DNA from: Sulfurimonas sp. SAG-AH-194-C21 | GTDB lineage: Bacteria > Campylobacterota > Campylobacteria > Campylobacterales > Sulfurimonadaceae | DNA length: 64,000 nucleotides | Assembly (NCBI RefSeq): GCF_029215985.1 | Contig: NZ_JAEMVC010000003.1 | Coordinates: 1 to 64,000 of the forward strand | Reading direction: 5' to 3' | In this document: piece after piece, positions 52,233-62,504 of the stretch | How positions within the stretch are numbered: position 1 is the stretch's first letter | Layout of the letters: each line of letters opens with the position of its first letter | Notes under the pieces: generated by a model | Database searches by the model: none | What the model saw: only the letters and a program-made list of their open reading frames with translations | What the model was told of the DNA's origin: nothing | Made by a program: the position numbers and the translations under genes

Positions 52233-53357
52233 ATGAAAAACTTAGAAAAATATGAAATCAATGAAGATATTTTTGGTTTTAGCATAGAGATTCCTTTAAA
52301 GGATGTCCACTCGATACGGATAGAAAAAAGTGATATTTTTAACCTTCGTTTAGGCTTACTCTTTGAAATGACACAGAGCATGAGTAACTCATCAGACGAT
52401 AACGAAGTTTTTGATATTGCAATGGACTATGCTTGTCGAGTACTTCAAACGGATAGGGCAAGTATAGCAATAGCCGATGAGAGTGATAGCTATTTTGAGC
52501 TCTTTGTAGTCCATGGAGTAAAAGCTAATCAGCCTAAAAAGATTCTATTACCAATTTCTGGAACAGCTATAGGTAATACTTATAAAAAAGAAGTTTTAAG
52601 TTATAGACCTGATATTTCTAATGCTGCATGTCCAGCTTTAGAAGGATTATTTAAGAGTGGAATGAATTCAACTATGGTATCTTCAATTGTGAGTAATGGG
52701 ATACATTACGGAACTTTTAATACTGCGAACAGTGCTAAAGATGGCTACACAACAGATGATATGTTACTCTTTTCTCATGTAACAGTAATCTTAGCGACAC
52801 ATCTACATCGTATAAAATTGAAAAATAAAATTCAAGAACAAAATCTTTTATTAGAGATAAAAAATGAAGAGTTGAGAAATCTAGCTACTATTGATTCCTT
52901 AACAGGTTTATACAATAGACGCTATATAATCAGCGAGATAGACAAAGAGATACAAAAAGTTGAGAGAGGTACTGCTCTATTTTCTTTATTAATGTTAGAT
53001 ATTGACAACTTTAAAAGTGTTAATGATTGTTTTGGACATAATTATGGGGATATAGTTTTAAAAAAGGTATCTTCTAAAATAGAAGAATTTTTGAGAAAAA
53101 GTGATGTAGTTTCTCGTTGGGGAGGAGAAGAGTTTTTGGTTCTATGCTCTACTACAACAAAAGAAGAAGCATTTGTTATCGCTGAAAAAGTTAGATGTGG
53201 TATTGAGCAAGTTGAGTTTAAAAAATCGAATAAAGTGACTGTAAGTATAGGTATAGCAGAGTTTAATGCAAATCTAAGTATAGATGCTTTGATAGAAAAA
53301 GCGGATAAGTGTCTTTATGAAGCAAAAACTTCTGGTAAGAATAAATCAGTTATGTAA
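52233..53357 (+). CDS. GAF-GGDEF diguanylate cyclase
   Basis: A 374-residue cytoplasmic protein. N-terminal linker, a GAF domain about residues 45-190 (VFDIAMDYACRVLQTDRASIAIAD), then GGDEF: SLTGLYNRRYIISEI, LDIDNFKSVNDCFGHNYGD, SRWGGEEF. RKSD five residues before GGEEF is a probable inhibitory site. Start ATG at 52233 has AAGGA five bases upstream; an ATG four codons earlier is possible but would contain that site. Confidence 0.9.
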   Translation: MKNLEKYEINEDIFGFSIEIPLKDVHSIRIEKSDIFNLRLGLLFEMTQSMSNSSDDNEVFDIAMDYACRVLQTDRASIAIADESDSYFELFVVHGVKANQPKKILLPISGTAIGNTYKKEVLSYRPDISNAACPALEGLFKSGMNSTMVSSIVSNGIHYGTFNTANSAKDGYTTDDMLLFSHVTVILATHLHRIKLKNKIQEQNLLLEIKNEELRNLATIDSLTGLYNRRYIISEIDKEIQKVERGTALFSLLMLDIDNFKSVNDCFGHNYGDIVLKKVSSKIEEFLRKSDVVSRWGGEEFLVLCSTTTKEEAFVIAEKVRCGIEQVEFKKSNKVTVSIGIAEFNANLSIDALIEKADKCLYEAKTSGKNKSVM

Positions 53358-53407
53358 AGAAAAGTAAAAAAAGATATAATTTTAAAAAATAATACAGAAG
53401 ATAGATA

Positions 53408-54217
53408 ATGAAAATAGCATTTATAGGAGATATCGTCGGTCGTCCCGGTCGAGATATGCTTCAAAAATATTTACCAAAACTGCGTGAAGATGAAGACTTA
53501 GATTTTGTCATAGTAAATTATGAAAATGCTTCACATGGTTTTGGTTTAGGCATGAAAAACTGTAATGAACTTTTCTCTTATGGTATTGATGTGATGAGTG
53601 GAGGAAACCACTCTTGGGATAAAAAAGATATTATTCCTCTCTTTGAGACACATGAACTCCTCCGTCCTCATAACTATCCTGAGGAAGTGAGTGGAACTGG
53701 TTGTAAAACTTATGAAGTTCAAGGTGAAAAGTTGGCTGTTTTGAATCTTATGGGGCACTATGGTATGCCGTATGCAGACAATGCTTTTCGTTGTGCACTT
53801 AAGGAAGTAGAGCGCTTAGAAGAAGAGGGTGTTAAAAATATATTTATAGATTTTCATGCAGAAGCTACAAGTGAAAAACGTGGAATGATGATGCTACTTC
53901 AAGGCCGAGTGAGTGGTATTATCGGCACACATACACATGTTAGCACTGATGATTTTCAAATCTCAAAAGGCACTGTATATCTTACAGATATAGGTCTTAC
54001 AGGATGTAGAGATAATGTTATAGGCATGGATAAAAAAGTACCTCTAAAGCAATTTTTAACAGGGATGAAAGGGCATTTTGATATTCCAAAAAAGTGTAAA
54101 AGTATTTTACAAATCGCTATTATGGAACTTAATGATGGAGTATGTACTTCGGCTTATAAGATAAAACAATTTTGTGATGGTAGAGTGTTTAAAAGTGAGG
54201 CTTGGTTAGAGAGTTAA
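53408..54217 (+). CDS. YmdB-family metallophosphoesterase
   Basis: A 269-residue phosphodiesterase of the TIGR00282/YmdB type. Metal-binding motifs: FIGDIVGRPGRD, VNYENASHGFG, SGGNHSWDKKD, LNLMGHYGMPY, DFHAEATSEK and GTHTHVSTDD. Bacillus YmdB cleaves cyclic nucleotides and affects development; the role here is open. Convergent with the next gene, overlapping by four bases. Confidence 0.92.
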   Translation: MKIAFIGDIVGRPGRDMLQKYLPKLREDEDLDFVIVNYENASHGFGLGMKNCNELFSYGIDVMSGGNHSWDKKDIIPLFETHELLRPHNYPEEVSGTGCKTYEVQGEKLAVLNLMGHYGMPYADNAFRCALKEVERLEEEGVKNIFIDFHAEATSEKRGMMMLLQGRVSGIIGTHTHVSTDDFQISKGTVYLTDIGLTGCRDNVIGMDKKVPLKQFLTGMKGHFDIPKKCKSILQIAIMELNDGVCTSAYKIKQFCDGRVFKSEAWLES

Positions 54218-54678
54218 GCTGCGGTAACTCTGTAGTAGTTATCATTCGCTGTATAAATATCGACCATTTTAACTTTCATAAAAGATTCTTGACTCTCTTG
54301 TGCTTTTGTCGGAAGATTTTTATCTAGTTTTGGTGTTTGGCTGAGAGTAGTTTTTGGTTTTATAAGAAAAGAGAACATTTTAGAATTTTCTTCATACGAA
54401 ACTTTTGAACTACTCATAGCACTTAGTTTTGAGAACTTCTGCGAGATGACAGTTTGTTTATTTGTCTGTTCATCTAAAAGCTGTCGATTGCTAAGTGCTT
54501 TATAGTTTGAGATATAGTTAAGAGGAATTTTTGAGTTCAGTAACACATTTTTTTGTGTAGTTTGTAAAAGCTTTGAAGCAAAAGATTCTGTTTTTTTGAG
54601 GGGTACAGCAACTTTGTCATTTTGTAGTTTTTTTGTAACAGAAGTGTCAATATATGTACTGTACGATGAAACAAACAT
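54214..54678 (-). CDS. Hypothetical protein, 154 residues
   Basis: A serine/lysine-rich, probably partly disordered soluble protein with no motif recognised. It begins MFVSSYSTYIDTSVTKK. Single gene with its own upstream region. Nothing suggests secretion or membrane location. Confidence 0.65.
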   Translation of the reverse strand: MFVSSYSTYIDTSVTKKLQNDKVAVPLKKTESFASKLLQTTQKNVLLNSKIPLNYISNYKALSNRQLLDEQTNKQTVISQKFSKLSAMSSSKVSYEENSKMFSFLIKPKTTLSQTPKLDKNLPTKAQESQESFMKVKMVDIYTANDNYYRVTAA

Positions 54679-54774
54679 GCTTTTATCCTTTATAATATAC
54701 TAAATTATAAAGCAATTATGCTTAAACTGTTCTTCTATTTTTGATACAATGAGAAGATATAACAAAGGTAGTAG

Positions 54775-55191
54775 ATGAAAAAACTAAAAAATGATATTTT
54801 TTTAAGAATAATTTTGATGTTTATAGGAGTCTTTATCGTTCTGTTCATCATCTCTTATGCACTCTCAAAACATTTTATTCTCTCTTTGCCTTTAGAAGAT
54901 CCACAGGTCGCCAAGCTGACTTTAGAAGGGTTTAATCTTGTATGGCTCAAAATATCACTTGTATTCTTTAGTCTCATGATAGGTGCTTATTTTATTTTAA
55001 AGCATTTGAAAAAAAGGATTTATGAAGATCTAGATGCTTTGTCTGAGTACATGTATGAAGTTTCAGAAAATAAGAACTATGAAAAGACCTTGAAAATACA
55101 ACACTATTTAGAATTTCTTCAAATTGCGGTGGGTTTAAAAAACCTCACGAAGCGGCTCGTACAAAAAGATAAAAAAAGCACTAAAAAATAG
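54775..55191 (+). CDS. Hypothetical membrane protein, 138 residues
   Basis: Two membrane helices (LRIILMFIGVFIVLFIISYAL and LVFFSLMIGAYFILKHL) separated by a short loop, then a cytoplasmic helical tail rich in lysine. The layout resembles a minimal HAMP-like two-helix protein without an output domain. Function not assigned. Confidence 0.75.
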   Translation: MKKLKNDIFLRIILMFIGVFIVLFIISYALSKHFILSLPLEDPQVAKLTLEGFNLVWLKISLVFFSLMIGAYFILKHLKKRIYEDLDALSEYMYEVSENKNYEKTLKIQHYLEFLQIAVGLKNLTKRLVQKDKKSTKK

Positions 55192-55264
55192 CAATATGCA
55201 ATACTTTTTAAAAAACTAATCTTTTTTTGTTATATTTTTAAAAATATAATAAAAAGAGTAATTT

Positions 55265-55477
55265 ATGAGAGATTTCAGAGCTATTATTACAAAGTTAAAA
55301 GTATATTTATCTAATGATATAAAAAGAAAAGTCTTAGATAAAGATGTCTCAAATGTCCTCAAGATAAATCAGGCTAGATTTGCCACCATGAAAAAAAGAA
55401 ATGTCACACCCTATGAAGATATATTACTGTTTTGTGAGAGTGAAAAGCTAGCCTGTAATGAAATCTTTTTTGATTAA
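55265..55477 (+). CDS. Small helix-turn-helix protein, phage CI-repressor-like
   Basis: A 70-residue protein. DVSNVLKINQARFATMKKRNVTPYEDILLFCES fits the CI-type N-terminal HTH, in which the K-K-R-N-x-x-P-Y-E-D-I-L stretch is characteristic. There is no C-terminal dimerisation or peptidase domain, so it may act alone as a small regulator. It overlaps the end of convergent dnaX by four bases. Confidence 0.7.
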   Translation: MRDFRAIITKLKVYLSNDIKRKVLDKDVSNVLKINQARFATMKKRNVTPYEDILLFCESEKLACNEIFFD

Positions 55478-57213
55478 ATCTTTGACTGTACGGTAACTTT
55501 TTTTGCTTCAAACATCTCTATCGCACGAGCAACCATAGGCTCTTGAGTAATGTCTACTCCATTTGTCTCATCTAGTGGGGCAGGGTCATCACAATTTGCT
55601 ACACAAGAGGTGTTTCCACCTACTTCTACATCTTCTATCATCGACGTGCTTTGTGGACCCTTAACAGCAGCTATAGCCTCGTGTTGAGGATTGGATGGAG
55701 TCTCTGCTTGTTCAATAACTTTACTACAAGCGATACCCTTTATCTGAGTCTCAAAACTAAAGATTTCACGTACAAGTTGTTTGATGACACCATATCCATG
55801 TTTAAGTGCTTTTTTACACTCTTCGTTGGCACAACTCTCCCATGTGAGAATGTTGTTCTCATAGGAGATAAAACTAATGTTTTTTGTAAAACATTCACCT
55901 AGTTCTGTATTTCTATCGCTTATTTTTGCAACAAGGGTATTAAATGTTTCTTGGTGAGGATTTATAGTTACAACTTCTTCTGGTATCACTTGAACATGCT
56001 CTTCACGTGGAGCTTCAATCGGTACTTCAGTTGTTACTTCTATTGGAAGAGTACTCTCTTCCTCAGCTACAATTGGAGACATCTCAGGTGTAGCTGACTG
56101 TATCTTGATACTCGGTGTTGGACTTGTAGTTATCTGTGGACGTTCTACATCTTTTTGAAATGACTCTATCATCTGGTCAATTTCACGAATACGGAGTGCT
56201 TCTACCATTTTAAAGAAGATAAGTGAGAGTACAAAACTTCCATCTGCATTTACACTAAAAAGATACTTAGAATCACTTAAAATCCTAAAAAACCTATCAA
56301 GAACTAGTGTTGAGAAAAGTGAGCCAGGATTGTACATTTTCTCTTTTAAGTAAGCGATGAGTTCATCAACTACCATTTCAGATTCATAATCTTCAAGTAT
56401 TTTTGTTTTCTCAACTAAAGCACCGTAGTCTTTAGCAAAAACTGAGTCAAATAACTCATCTATAAACTTAGGATCAACAAGCCCTAACATATCTGTAACT
56501 GTTCTTACATCAACATGATTTTTAGAGTAGATGATGGCTTGATCGAGTAATGTTAGCGTGTCTCTTAAACTACCACTACCACTTCGAGCTAAAATTTCTA
56601 AAGCATCAGTCTCATACTCTATCTCTTCTAGTTGTAAGATATGTGCGAGATGGTCTACTATTTTGTTAGTAGCGATACTTTTAAATCTAAAGTGTTGTGT
56701 ACGACTTAAAATTGTAGCTGGAAGTTTAAGCGGGTCTGTTGTCGCTAGAATAAACTTGACATATTCTGGTGGTTCTTCAAGTGTTTTTAAAAGTGCATTA
56801 AACGCTTCTTTTGTGAGCATATGTACTTCATCTATGATAAATATTTTGAATCGTGCAAGAGCTGGTTTGTACTTTGTCTGCTCAACAAGGTCACGAATGT
56901 CATCTATCTTACGGCTTGATGCACCATCCATTTCAATGATGTCCATGTGACGACCTTCTACAGCCATAACACAGTTTGAACACTTCCCACAAGGATGATG
57001 ACTCATACCCTCTTCACAGATAAGTGCTTTTGCAAAGATTCGAGCAGTAGAAGTTTTACCGCTTCCTCGAAGTCCTGAAAAAAGGTAAGCATGAGAGAGT
57101 CTATTTGAGTCAAGCGCGAGTGAAAGAGTCTGAGTAATAGTCTCTTGACCTATTAACTCATCAAAGTTTGAGGGACGATATTTTCTTGCTAATACTTCAG
57201 ATGCTGCTTTCAA
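55474..57213 (-). CDS. dnaX: DNA polymerase III subunits gamma/tau
   Basis: A 579-residue clamp-loader ATPase. LARKYRPSNFDELIGQE, Walker A GLRGSGKTSTARIFAKAL, a zinc-binding group CEEGMSHHPCGKCSNC, Walker B IDEVHML and sensor TTDPLKLP. The C-terminal 220 residues are acidic/proline rich then a tau-like region. I see no clear slippery heptamer for gamma production. Confidence 0.96.
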   Translation of the reverse strand: MKAASEVLARKYRPSNFDELIGQETITQTLSLALDSNRLSHAYLFSGLRGSGKTSTARIFAKALICEEGMSHHPCGKCSNCVMAVEGRHMDIIEMDGASSRKIDDIRDLVEQTKYKPALARFKIFIIDEVHMLTKEAFNALLKTLEEPPEYVKFILATTDPLKLPATILSRTQHFRFKSIATNKIVDHLAHILQLEEIEYETDALEILARSGSGSLRDTLTLLDQAIIYSKNHVDVRTVTDMLGLVDPKFIDELFDSVFAKDYGALVEKTKILEDYESEMVVDELIAYLKEKMYNPGSLFSTLVLDRFFRILSDSKYLFSVNADGSFVLSLIFFKMVEALRIREIDQMIESFQKDVERPQITTSPTPSIKIQSATPEMSPIVAEEESTLPIEVTTEVPIEAPREEHVQVIPEEVVTINPHQETFNTLVAKISDRNTELGECFTKNISFISYENNILTWESCANEECKKALKHGYGVIKQLVREIFSFETQIKGIACSKVIEQAETPSNPQHEAIAAVKGPQSTSMIEDVEVGGNTSCVANCDDPAPLDETNGVDITQEPMVARAIEMFEAKKVTVQSKI

Positions 57214-57275
57214 AAATGACTCCGTATTTAGTTGAAATCATTTTAGCATTTAATGCGTTAAAAGATTATTTAATA

Positions 57276-58478
57276 CTAAATATTTTTGACTGTGTTTTTA
57301 AATAAATCACCACGCTGGGCATATGAACTAAATTCATCAAGACTAGATGCAGCAGGAGAGAGTAGGGCAACTTCATCTTTTTGTAAGTTTAGACTGATTT
57401 TTTGTATAGCTGAGACAAGGTTTTTACACTTTACAAACGAAAGTGTATAGTCTTGTGCTAGTGTAGAGAGTTTGTCTTTATTTGAGCCAATGTTATAAAG
57501 TTTTACTTTTTTGTCTTTTAAAAACTCAAAGAGTTCTTTTAAATCTACACCCTTATCATCACCACCGAGTATTAGGTGGATAAAAGAGTCCTCGTAGCGT
57601 TTAAGTGCGGCTATACTTGCATCTATATTTGTAGCTTTTGTGTCATTTACCCAGAGGCGATTTTTTGTATCACGAACTTCTTCTTGTCTATGTGGATCTA
57701 AAATAAAAGAGTTCATCTTTTTATAATTTACTCTATCAAAAAGCATTTTATCAACAGCCATAGCAAGTAATGCATCGGCAAGAAATGCACCTTTGAAGTT
57801 TACACGACTTGCATCTATATTAAAGATTTTTGCTAAGTCTTTTTCATCTTTGTAAGTTATCAGTTCTGCTCTAGTCTCAACATCTTTAAAAACTTCAGGA
57901 ACTATCGCTTTGTCAGTACTTTTCATCATACCTAAAGGCTTTAATTTATCCGAAAAGTATGCTTCTTCGCTTCCATGCCAACTGATATGGTCAGGGCTTA
58001 TTGGAAGTAGGGCATATATATTTGGAGCGGCTTCATTTGTATAGTGCATAGTAAAAGAGCTAGTCTCAAGTATCCAAATAGGAGATTTTTGGTCCAAGTC
58101 GGCTAAAGGAACTCCGATATTTCCACCTGCTACACTTCCTTTGTCCTCTAATAAATGTTGCATCATCTGAGTAGTAGTAGTTTTACCATTTGTACCACTT
58201 ATCCAGATTTTGAGGTTATTTATATCGTTAAAAAAGTCATATTCACTTATGAGGTTTTTTGCTTTTTTGATTAAAGGATTTGATGGTGGGATTCCAGGAC
58301 TTGTTATTTCTAAGTCTGAAAAATCAGGGTCAAATTCAGAAGAAGGTCGTACAAAAGAACCATTTATACCAGCATAAGGCTCAGTGCATTTATCATCATA
58401 AAAGACTGCATTTTTTATGTGTTTCGTGAGTGGTTTTGTAGTAGTACCATAACCAAAAATGGAGATTCTTTTAAACAT
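57276..58478 (-). CDS. murD: UDP-N-acetylmuramoylalanine-D-glutamate ligase
   Basis: A 400-residue Mur ligase. P-loop GTNGKTTTTQMM, SPDHISWHGS with the metal/catalytic histidine, DPHRQEEV, and VNDTKATNIDASIAAL. Adds D-glutamate, which the adjacent murI product supplies. Somewhat shorter N-terminus than in E. coli. Overlaps murI by eight bases. Confidence 0.95.
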   Translation of the reverse strand: MFKRISIFGYGTTTKPLTKHIKNAVFYDDKCTEPYAGINGSFVRPSSEFDPDFSDLEITSPGIPPSNPLIKKAKNLISEYDFFNDINNLKIWISGTNGKTTTTQMMQHLLEDKGSVAGGNIGVPLADLDQKSPIWILETSSFTMHYTNEAAPNIYALLPISPDHISWHGSEEAYFSDKLKPLGMMKSTDKAIVPEVFKDVETRAELITYKDEKDLAKIFNIDASRVNFKGAFLADALLAMAVDKMLFDRVNYKKMNSFILDPHRQEEVRDTKNRLWVNDTKATNIDASIAALKRYEDSFIHLILGGDDKGVDLKELFEFLKDKKVKLYNIGSNKDKLSTLAQDYTLSFVKCKNLVSAIQKISLNLQKDEVALLSPAASSLDEFSSYAQRGDLFKNTVKNI

Positions 58479-59214
58479 TTAACCACTTCTTTGCGGTTTG
58501 GCGTAGGGCTTCAGGGTTTTCTGAGGCAAAAAACTTAAGTTTTGGATTTGCATATTGTTTATAAAAATCAAACTTATTCTCAAGGTACTCAACTATAGCA
58601 TCCCCTGAGTGAATAAGTTTAGTATCTGCTCCAAAATGATTACTAAGTTCAGGTGAAAGAAGTGGAAAATGGGTACATCCTAAGATAACTGCGTTTGGAA
58701 TTTTAGTATTTGAAAAGTAGTGTTTGAGTGTGGCGCCAAGTATCTCTCCAGAGAGAATTTCTTCTTCAACAAGAGGCACAAACAGAGGAGTGGCTTTTGC
58801 CTCAAGAGCATTAAACCCAAGATCGTTTAAACCTACCTCGTAAGCTTTTGAGTTGATAGTTGCATGTGTTCCAATGATTAAAACATTTGAGTCTTTGTTT
58901 TGCAGTGCATTTGCAGTAGCAAGAACACCTGCTTCTACAACGCCAATAACAGGACAATCAGCAGACTCATTCATCTCAGATAGGGCATAAGCACTCACAC
59001 TGTTACAAGCGACTATAATCATATCAAGTTCAAAGTTTTTGAAAAACTCTACAGCTTCAATGCCGTAACGAATGATGGTGCTTTTATCCTTACTTCCATA
59101 AGGAACACGAGCTGTGTCCCCAAAGTAGATAATCTCTTCAAAGAGTTGGTGTTCTAGTAGAGACTTAACAACCGTTAGTCCACCAATACCAGAGTCAAAA
59201 ACACCAACTTTCAT
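58471..59214 (-). CDS. murI: Glutamate racemase
   Basis: A 247-residue racemase. The two catalytic cysteines are in VACNSVSA and LGCTHFPLL; N-terminal FDSGIGGLTVVK and the FGDTARVPYG loop are intact. Produces D-glutamate for the ligase encoded directly downstream. Four bases after rho. Confidence 0.96.
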   Translation of the reverse strand: MKVGVFDSGIGGLTVVKSLLEHQLFEEIIYFGDTARVPYGSKDKSTIIRYGIEAVEFFKNFELDMIIVACNSVSAYALSEMNESADCPVIGVVEAGVLATANALQNKDSNVLIIGTHATINSKAYEVGLNDLGFNALEAKATPLFVPLVEEEILSGEILGATLKHYFSNTKIPNAVILGCTHFPLLSPELSNHFGADTKLIHSGDAIVEYLENKFDFYKQYANPKLKFFASENPEALRQTAKKWLNV

Positions 59215-59218
59215 TTAA

Positions 59219-60586
59219 TTACTTATCCGTATTCATACTATCAAGGAACTCTTGATTTGTAGCTTTTTTACCCATAGTTGTGTAAACAAATTTAAGTGCT
59301 TCTATCTCATTGTCTTGTTTATGGATCATCTGTCTAAGAATAAATACTTTTTGTAAATCAGCCTTAGAGATAAGTAAATCATCTTTACGAGTACCTGATT
59401 TAAGAATGTCAATTGCAGGGTAGATACGTCTGTCTGCGATTTTTCTATCGAGAACAACTTCCATGTTACCAGTACCTTTGAACTCTTCAAAAATAACTTC
59501 GTCCATACGGCTACCAGTGTCAACAAGTGCAGTTGCAATGATAGTTAAACTTCCACCGTTTTCAATGTTACGAGCAGCACCAAAGAAACGCTTAGGTTTA
59601 TGTAGTGCATTCGCATCAACACCACCTGAGAGTACTTTACCACTTGAAGGCGTTACAGTATTGTAAGCACGAGCAAGTCTAGTGATAGAGTCAAGAAGTA
59701 TAACTACATCTCTACCCATTTCAACACGGCGTTTGGCTTTTTCAATAACCATTTCAGCCACTTTAACATGGTTTTTTGCAGGCATATCAAAAGTAGAAGA
59801 GTAAACCTCACCCTTAACACTTCTTTCCATATCTGTAACTTCTTCTGGTCTCTCATCAACGAGTAAAACTAGTAAGTCTACTTCTGGATGGTTATGCGTT
59901 AAACCATGAGCTATCTCTTTAAGAAGTTCTGTTTTACCTGAACGTGGAGGTGCAACGATAAGACCACGTTGTCCTTTACCTATAGGAGAGAAAAGATCAA
60001 GCATACGACCTGTTAAACCTTTTTCTCTGTACTCTAACTGAAATCTTTCTTCAGGATAAAGTGGCACAAGGTTTTCAAATAGTGGACGTTTTTTAGACTC
60101 TTCTGGAGGAAGATCATTTACCGCTTCTATCTTGATTAACGCATAGTATCTTTCTTGATCTTTTGGAGGACGAACCTGACCCGTTACTACGTCACCATTA
60201 CGAAGTGCAAAACGTTTAATCTGAGTGTTTGAAACATACGCATCATTTACAGACTCATTAAACGCCTTATCGATAGAGCGGATAAAACCATAACCATCTT
60301 GCATAATTTCAAGTATTCCAGAAAATAAAACAAAACCACCCTGTTCAGTTTGGGCTTTTAATATCTCAAAAATAACATCTTGGCGTTTAAGCTCTTGAGG
60401 ATGTTCTACTTTTAACTCATCAGCAATCGCAATAAGGTCTTCAATACTTTTTGTACGTAATTCATCAATACTAGAACCTTTTGCAGGTGCATGTGTGCGT
60501 TTTGAATTGTTGTTACGATTGTTATTGTTTTTTGGATTGGTCGGTTTTGTGTTCTTGCGGGGTTGTTGTGAATTATTTTCACTCAT
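59219..60586 (-). CDS. rho: Transcription termination factor Rho
   Basis: A 455-residue hexameric RNA helicase. A 35-residue basic Asn/Lys-rich extension precedes the Rho N-terminal domain ([20 protein letters not shown]). RNA-binding GYGFIRS, P-loop [19 protein letters not shown], Walker [16 protein letters not shown], and the Q/R-loop [21 protein letters not shown]. The asparagine-rich tail could drive assembly or condensate formation, as reported for some other Rho proteins; that is inference. Confidence 0.97.
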   Translation of the reverse strand: MSENNSQQPRKNTKPTNPKNNNNRNNNSKRTHAPAKGSSIDELRTKSIEDLIAIADELKVEHPQELKRQDVIFEILKAQTEQGGFVLFSGILEIMQDGYGFIRSIDKAFNESVNDAYVSNTQIKRFALRNGDVVTGQVRPPKDQERYYALIKIEAVNDLPPEESKKRPLFENLVPLYPEERFQLEYREKGLTGRMLDLFSPIGKGQRGLIVAPPRSGKTELLKEIAHGLTHNHPEVDLLVLLVDERPEEVTDMERSVKGEVYSSTFDMPAKNHVKVAEMVIEKAKRRVEMGRDVVILLDSITRLARAYNTVTPSSGKVLSGGVDANALHKPKRFFGAARNIENGGSLTIIATALVDTGSRMDEVIFEEFKGTGNMEVVLDRKIADRRIYPAIDILKSGTRKDDLLISKADLQKVFILRQMIHKQDNEIEALKFVYTTMGKKATNQEFLDSMNTDK

Positions 60587-60720
60587 ATAAATGTCTGCCT
60601 TAATTTTATGATTTTTGTTAAACGGAGAAGAAAGGGTTTAATGCTTTGTGTGAAGTCAATCGAATGTACTTCTTTTTAATTATGTAATTTTACACTAAGT
60701 AAAGCCCTAAAGTCAAGCTT

Positions 60721-61746
60721 TTAGTTTTTGAGAGAGTTTATACTATCTACAAGAGCCGAAATATCGACCTTTGCTTCGTTAAGTGTTTTTTGTGTTCTCT
60801 CGGCAAGTTTTCGTACTTCATCAGCAACAACAGCAAAACCACGACCATGCTCACCCGCACGAGCAGCTTCTATAGCTGCGTTTAGTGCTAAAAGGTTCGT
60901 CTGTTCTGCTATGTCAGCGATGGTATCTAAAACAGATGATATATCCTGACTCTGGCCTTGTAAAACTGAGAGTCTCTCCTCAAATTCAAAATTATTATTT
61001 CCATTAGTCGTTTCATGTTTTGCAAGTTCATTTCTTAAACTCTGTATATATTCCTTAAGTTGTTGGAGCTCAGTTCCATGTGTCTCTAAGAGTTCTGTAT
61101 GTGAAGATTCTAGTGCCACTTGTTTAAACTCTATATTTTCTTTTTGAGAAAGAAGTTCTCTGTTTTGTGACTCTAGATTTGAGTTTTCAGATTTGAGTTG
61201 TTTTTCAATTTTAGCACTTGAAGTTGTCTGAAGTATATTTGTATCTTTTATCTCATGGTTCATATTTGCATTGTCAGTTTCTAACTCATTTATTTTTTGT
61301 ATCATTTTTTGGTACTGCTTAGACTCTTTTTTTGCAAAGAAAAAATAACCCATACCTAGACCAATTATTAAAAAGAGTAAAGATACGAGTAATAGACTTA
61401 GATACGAAGTCTCGGAACTTGTTTCTTCTTTGTGAGTTAGCTCTGAGTTACATATATCAAGATAAAGTAAGCGTAAGTTTTCAATTTCTGCTGCACTAAG
61501 TCTATCTTGTGTCTCATGGAGTTGTGAAACAGTACTTAGCATCTTCTCTTTGATATCACTTATATCTTCTTCTAAAAGTAGTCTGTTTTGTGTTGCAAGT
61601 GAGAGATAATAGAGTGTGGTTTTAACTTCAGGGCTTAAACGCGAAGCAGTTTTATCAAGTTCATAAGAGAACTTTTCATAAGTTTGGTTAAGCTGGAGTG
61701 CTAGTAGTGAGCTTAGTAATACTAAAAGTGTTAAAAATATTTTCAT
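60721..61746 (-). CDS. Small chemoreceptor-like (MCP signalling domain) protein
   Basis: A 341-residue protein with an N-terminal signal/TM ([16 protein letters not shown]), a short periplasmic helical part, a second membrane helix ([21 protein letters not shown]), a long coiled coil and the MCP hairpin tip [42 protein letters not shown] at its C-terminus. It ends shortly after the tip, so the second hairpin arm is brief and there is no methylation region after it. May couple to CheA/CheW or act as a modified receptor. Confidence 0.85.
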   Translation of the reverse strand: MKIFLTLLVLLSSLLALQLNQTYEKFSYELDKTASRLSPEVKTTLYYLSLATQNRLLLEEDISDIKEKMLSTVSQLHETQDRLSAAEIENLRLLYLDICNSELTHKEETSSETSYLSLLLVSLLFLIIGLGMGYFFFAKKESKQYQKMIQKINELETDNANMNHEIKDTNILQTTSSAKIEKQLKSENSNLESQNRELLSQKENIEFKQVALESSHTELLETHGTELQQLKEYIQSLRNELAKHETTNGNNNFEFEERLSVLQGQSQDISSVLDTIADIAEQTNLLALNAAIEAARAGEHGRGFAVVADEVRKLAERTQKTLNEAKVDISALVDSINSLKN

Positions 61747-61773
61747 AAAAATATTCTAGCATCTTTTATGCCA

Positions 61774-62325
61774 TTAAGCATATAAGTCTTTGTTAAAATT
61801 ATCAAACTCTTTAAGTGTTTTTTCTAAAAGTTTTTGTGTATCTTCAAAAATCTTCTTAATAGTATCTTCTATACTTAAGGCCTCTATCGGTTTAAGCTCT
61901 TTAATTGCATTATCAAACATCTTTACAATGTTCGTTTTTATGGTGTTTTTACCATCCTCATCGCGTTCTCTATTTGGGTCAAAGAGTCCGGCTATTTCAC
62001 GAGCAAGTTTTGTCACAGGAGATTTAGGAGCATCTTCACTTAACTCTTGTAAAAATTTATCTATAAAAGGTTGGGCGATTTTCATAAATGCATCAATTTC
62101 TTTTTGGTCTTGTGCATCTATTCCATTAGTCTTCATAGAAAAAGAAAAAGACTGCATAGAAGAAAAACTAGCAGATGCTTGTGAGCCATTTTTGTCTCGT
62201 GAGTATCTTAGCGATGCTGATTGTTCATTGGCAAAGTCTAGTTTTATAACATCACCACTAGAAGTTCTCATAGCAATGTTTAATTCATTTGAGCGGTAAC
62301 TGTCAAGTCCATATGAAGTATTCAT
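61774..62325 (-). CDS. Hypothetical protein, 183 residues
   Basis: Soluble protein starting MNTSYGLDSYRSNELNIAM, with a serine/phenylalanine-rich central part (SFSSMQSFSFSMKTNG) and a helical C-terminal half. I use the ATG at 62325, preceded by GGAAAA; the frame continues 26 codons upstream but that part is hydrophobic and A/T-rich, with a poor start. Lies 27 bases upstream of the chemoreceptor-like gene, probably co-transcribed. No family recognised. Confidence 0.65.
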   Translation of the reverse strand: MNTSYGLDSYRSNELNIAMRTSSGDVIKLDFANEQSASLRYSRDKNGSQASASFSSMQSFSFSMKTNGIDAQDQKEIDAFMKIAQPFIDKFLQELSEDAPKSPVTKLAREIAGLFDPNRERDEDGKNTIKTNIVKMFDNAIKELKPIEALSIEDTIKKIFEDTQKLLEKTLKEFDNFNKDLYA

Positions 62326-62469
62326 AATATTTTCCATTAAAGTGAATTTTATTATTATAAATATCGACAAAAAAAGTAAATAGTTTACTACCTCAAAAGA
62401 CATACTTTATGTACAGGTCTATAAATTTATTTTTAAGTATTCTATAATCTAAAAGGTGTATCATATAGT

Positions 62470-62475
62470 TATAAT
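62470..62475 (+). promoter_or_regulatory. -10 box of the acyl-CoA synthetase gene
   Basis: TATAAT 29 bases before the chosen ATG, in the divergent gap with the hypothetical gene. Confidence 0.5.
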
Positions 62476-62504
62476 ATGTTATAAAATTAACAATGGGGCT
62501 GACC

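Noticed and set aside
55474-57213. Programmed frameshift in dnaX
   Set aside because: No convincing A-rich slippery heptamer with downstream hairpin was found; one full-length product is assumed.
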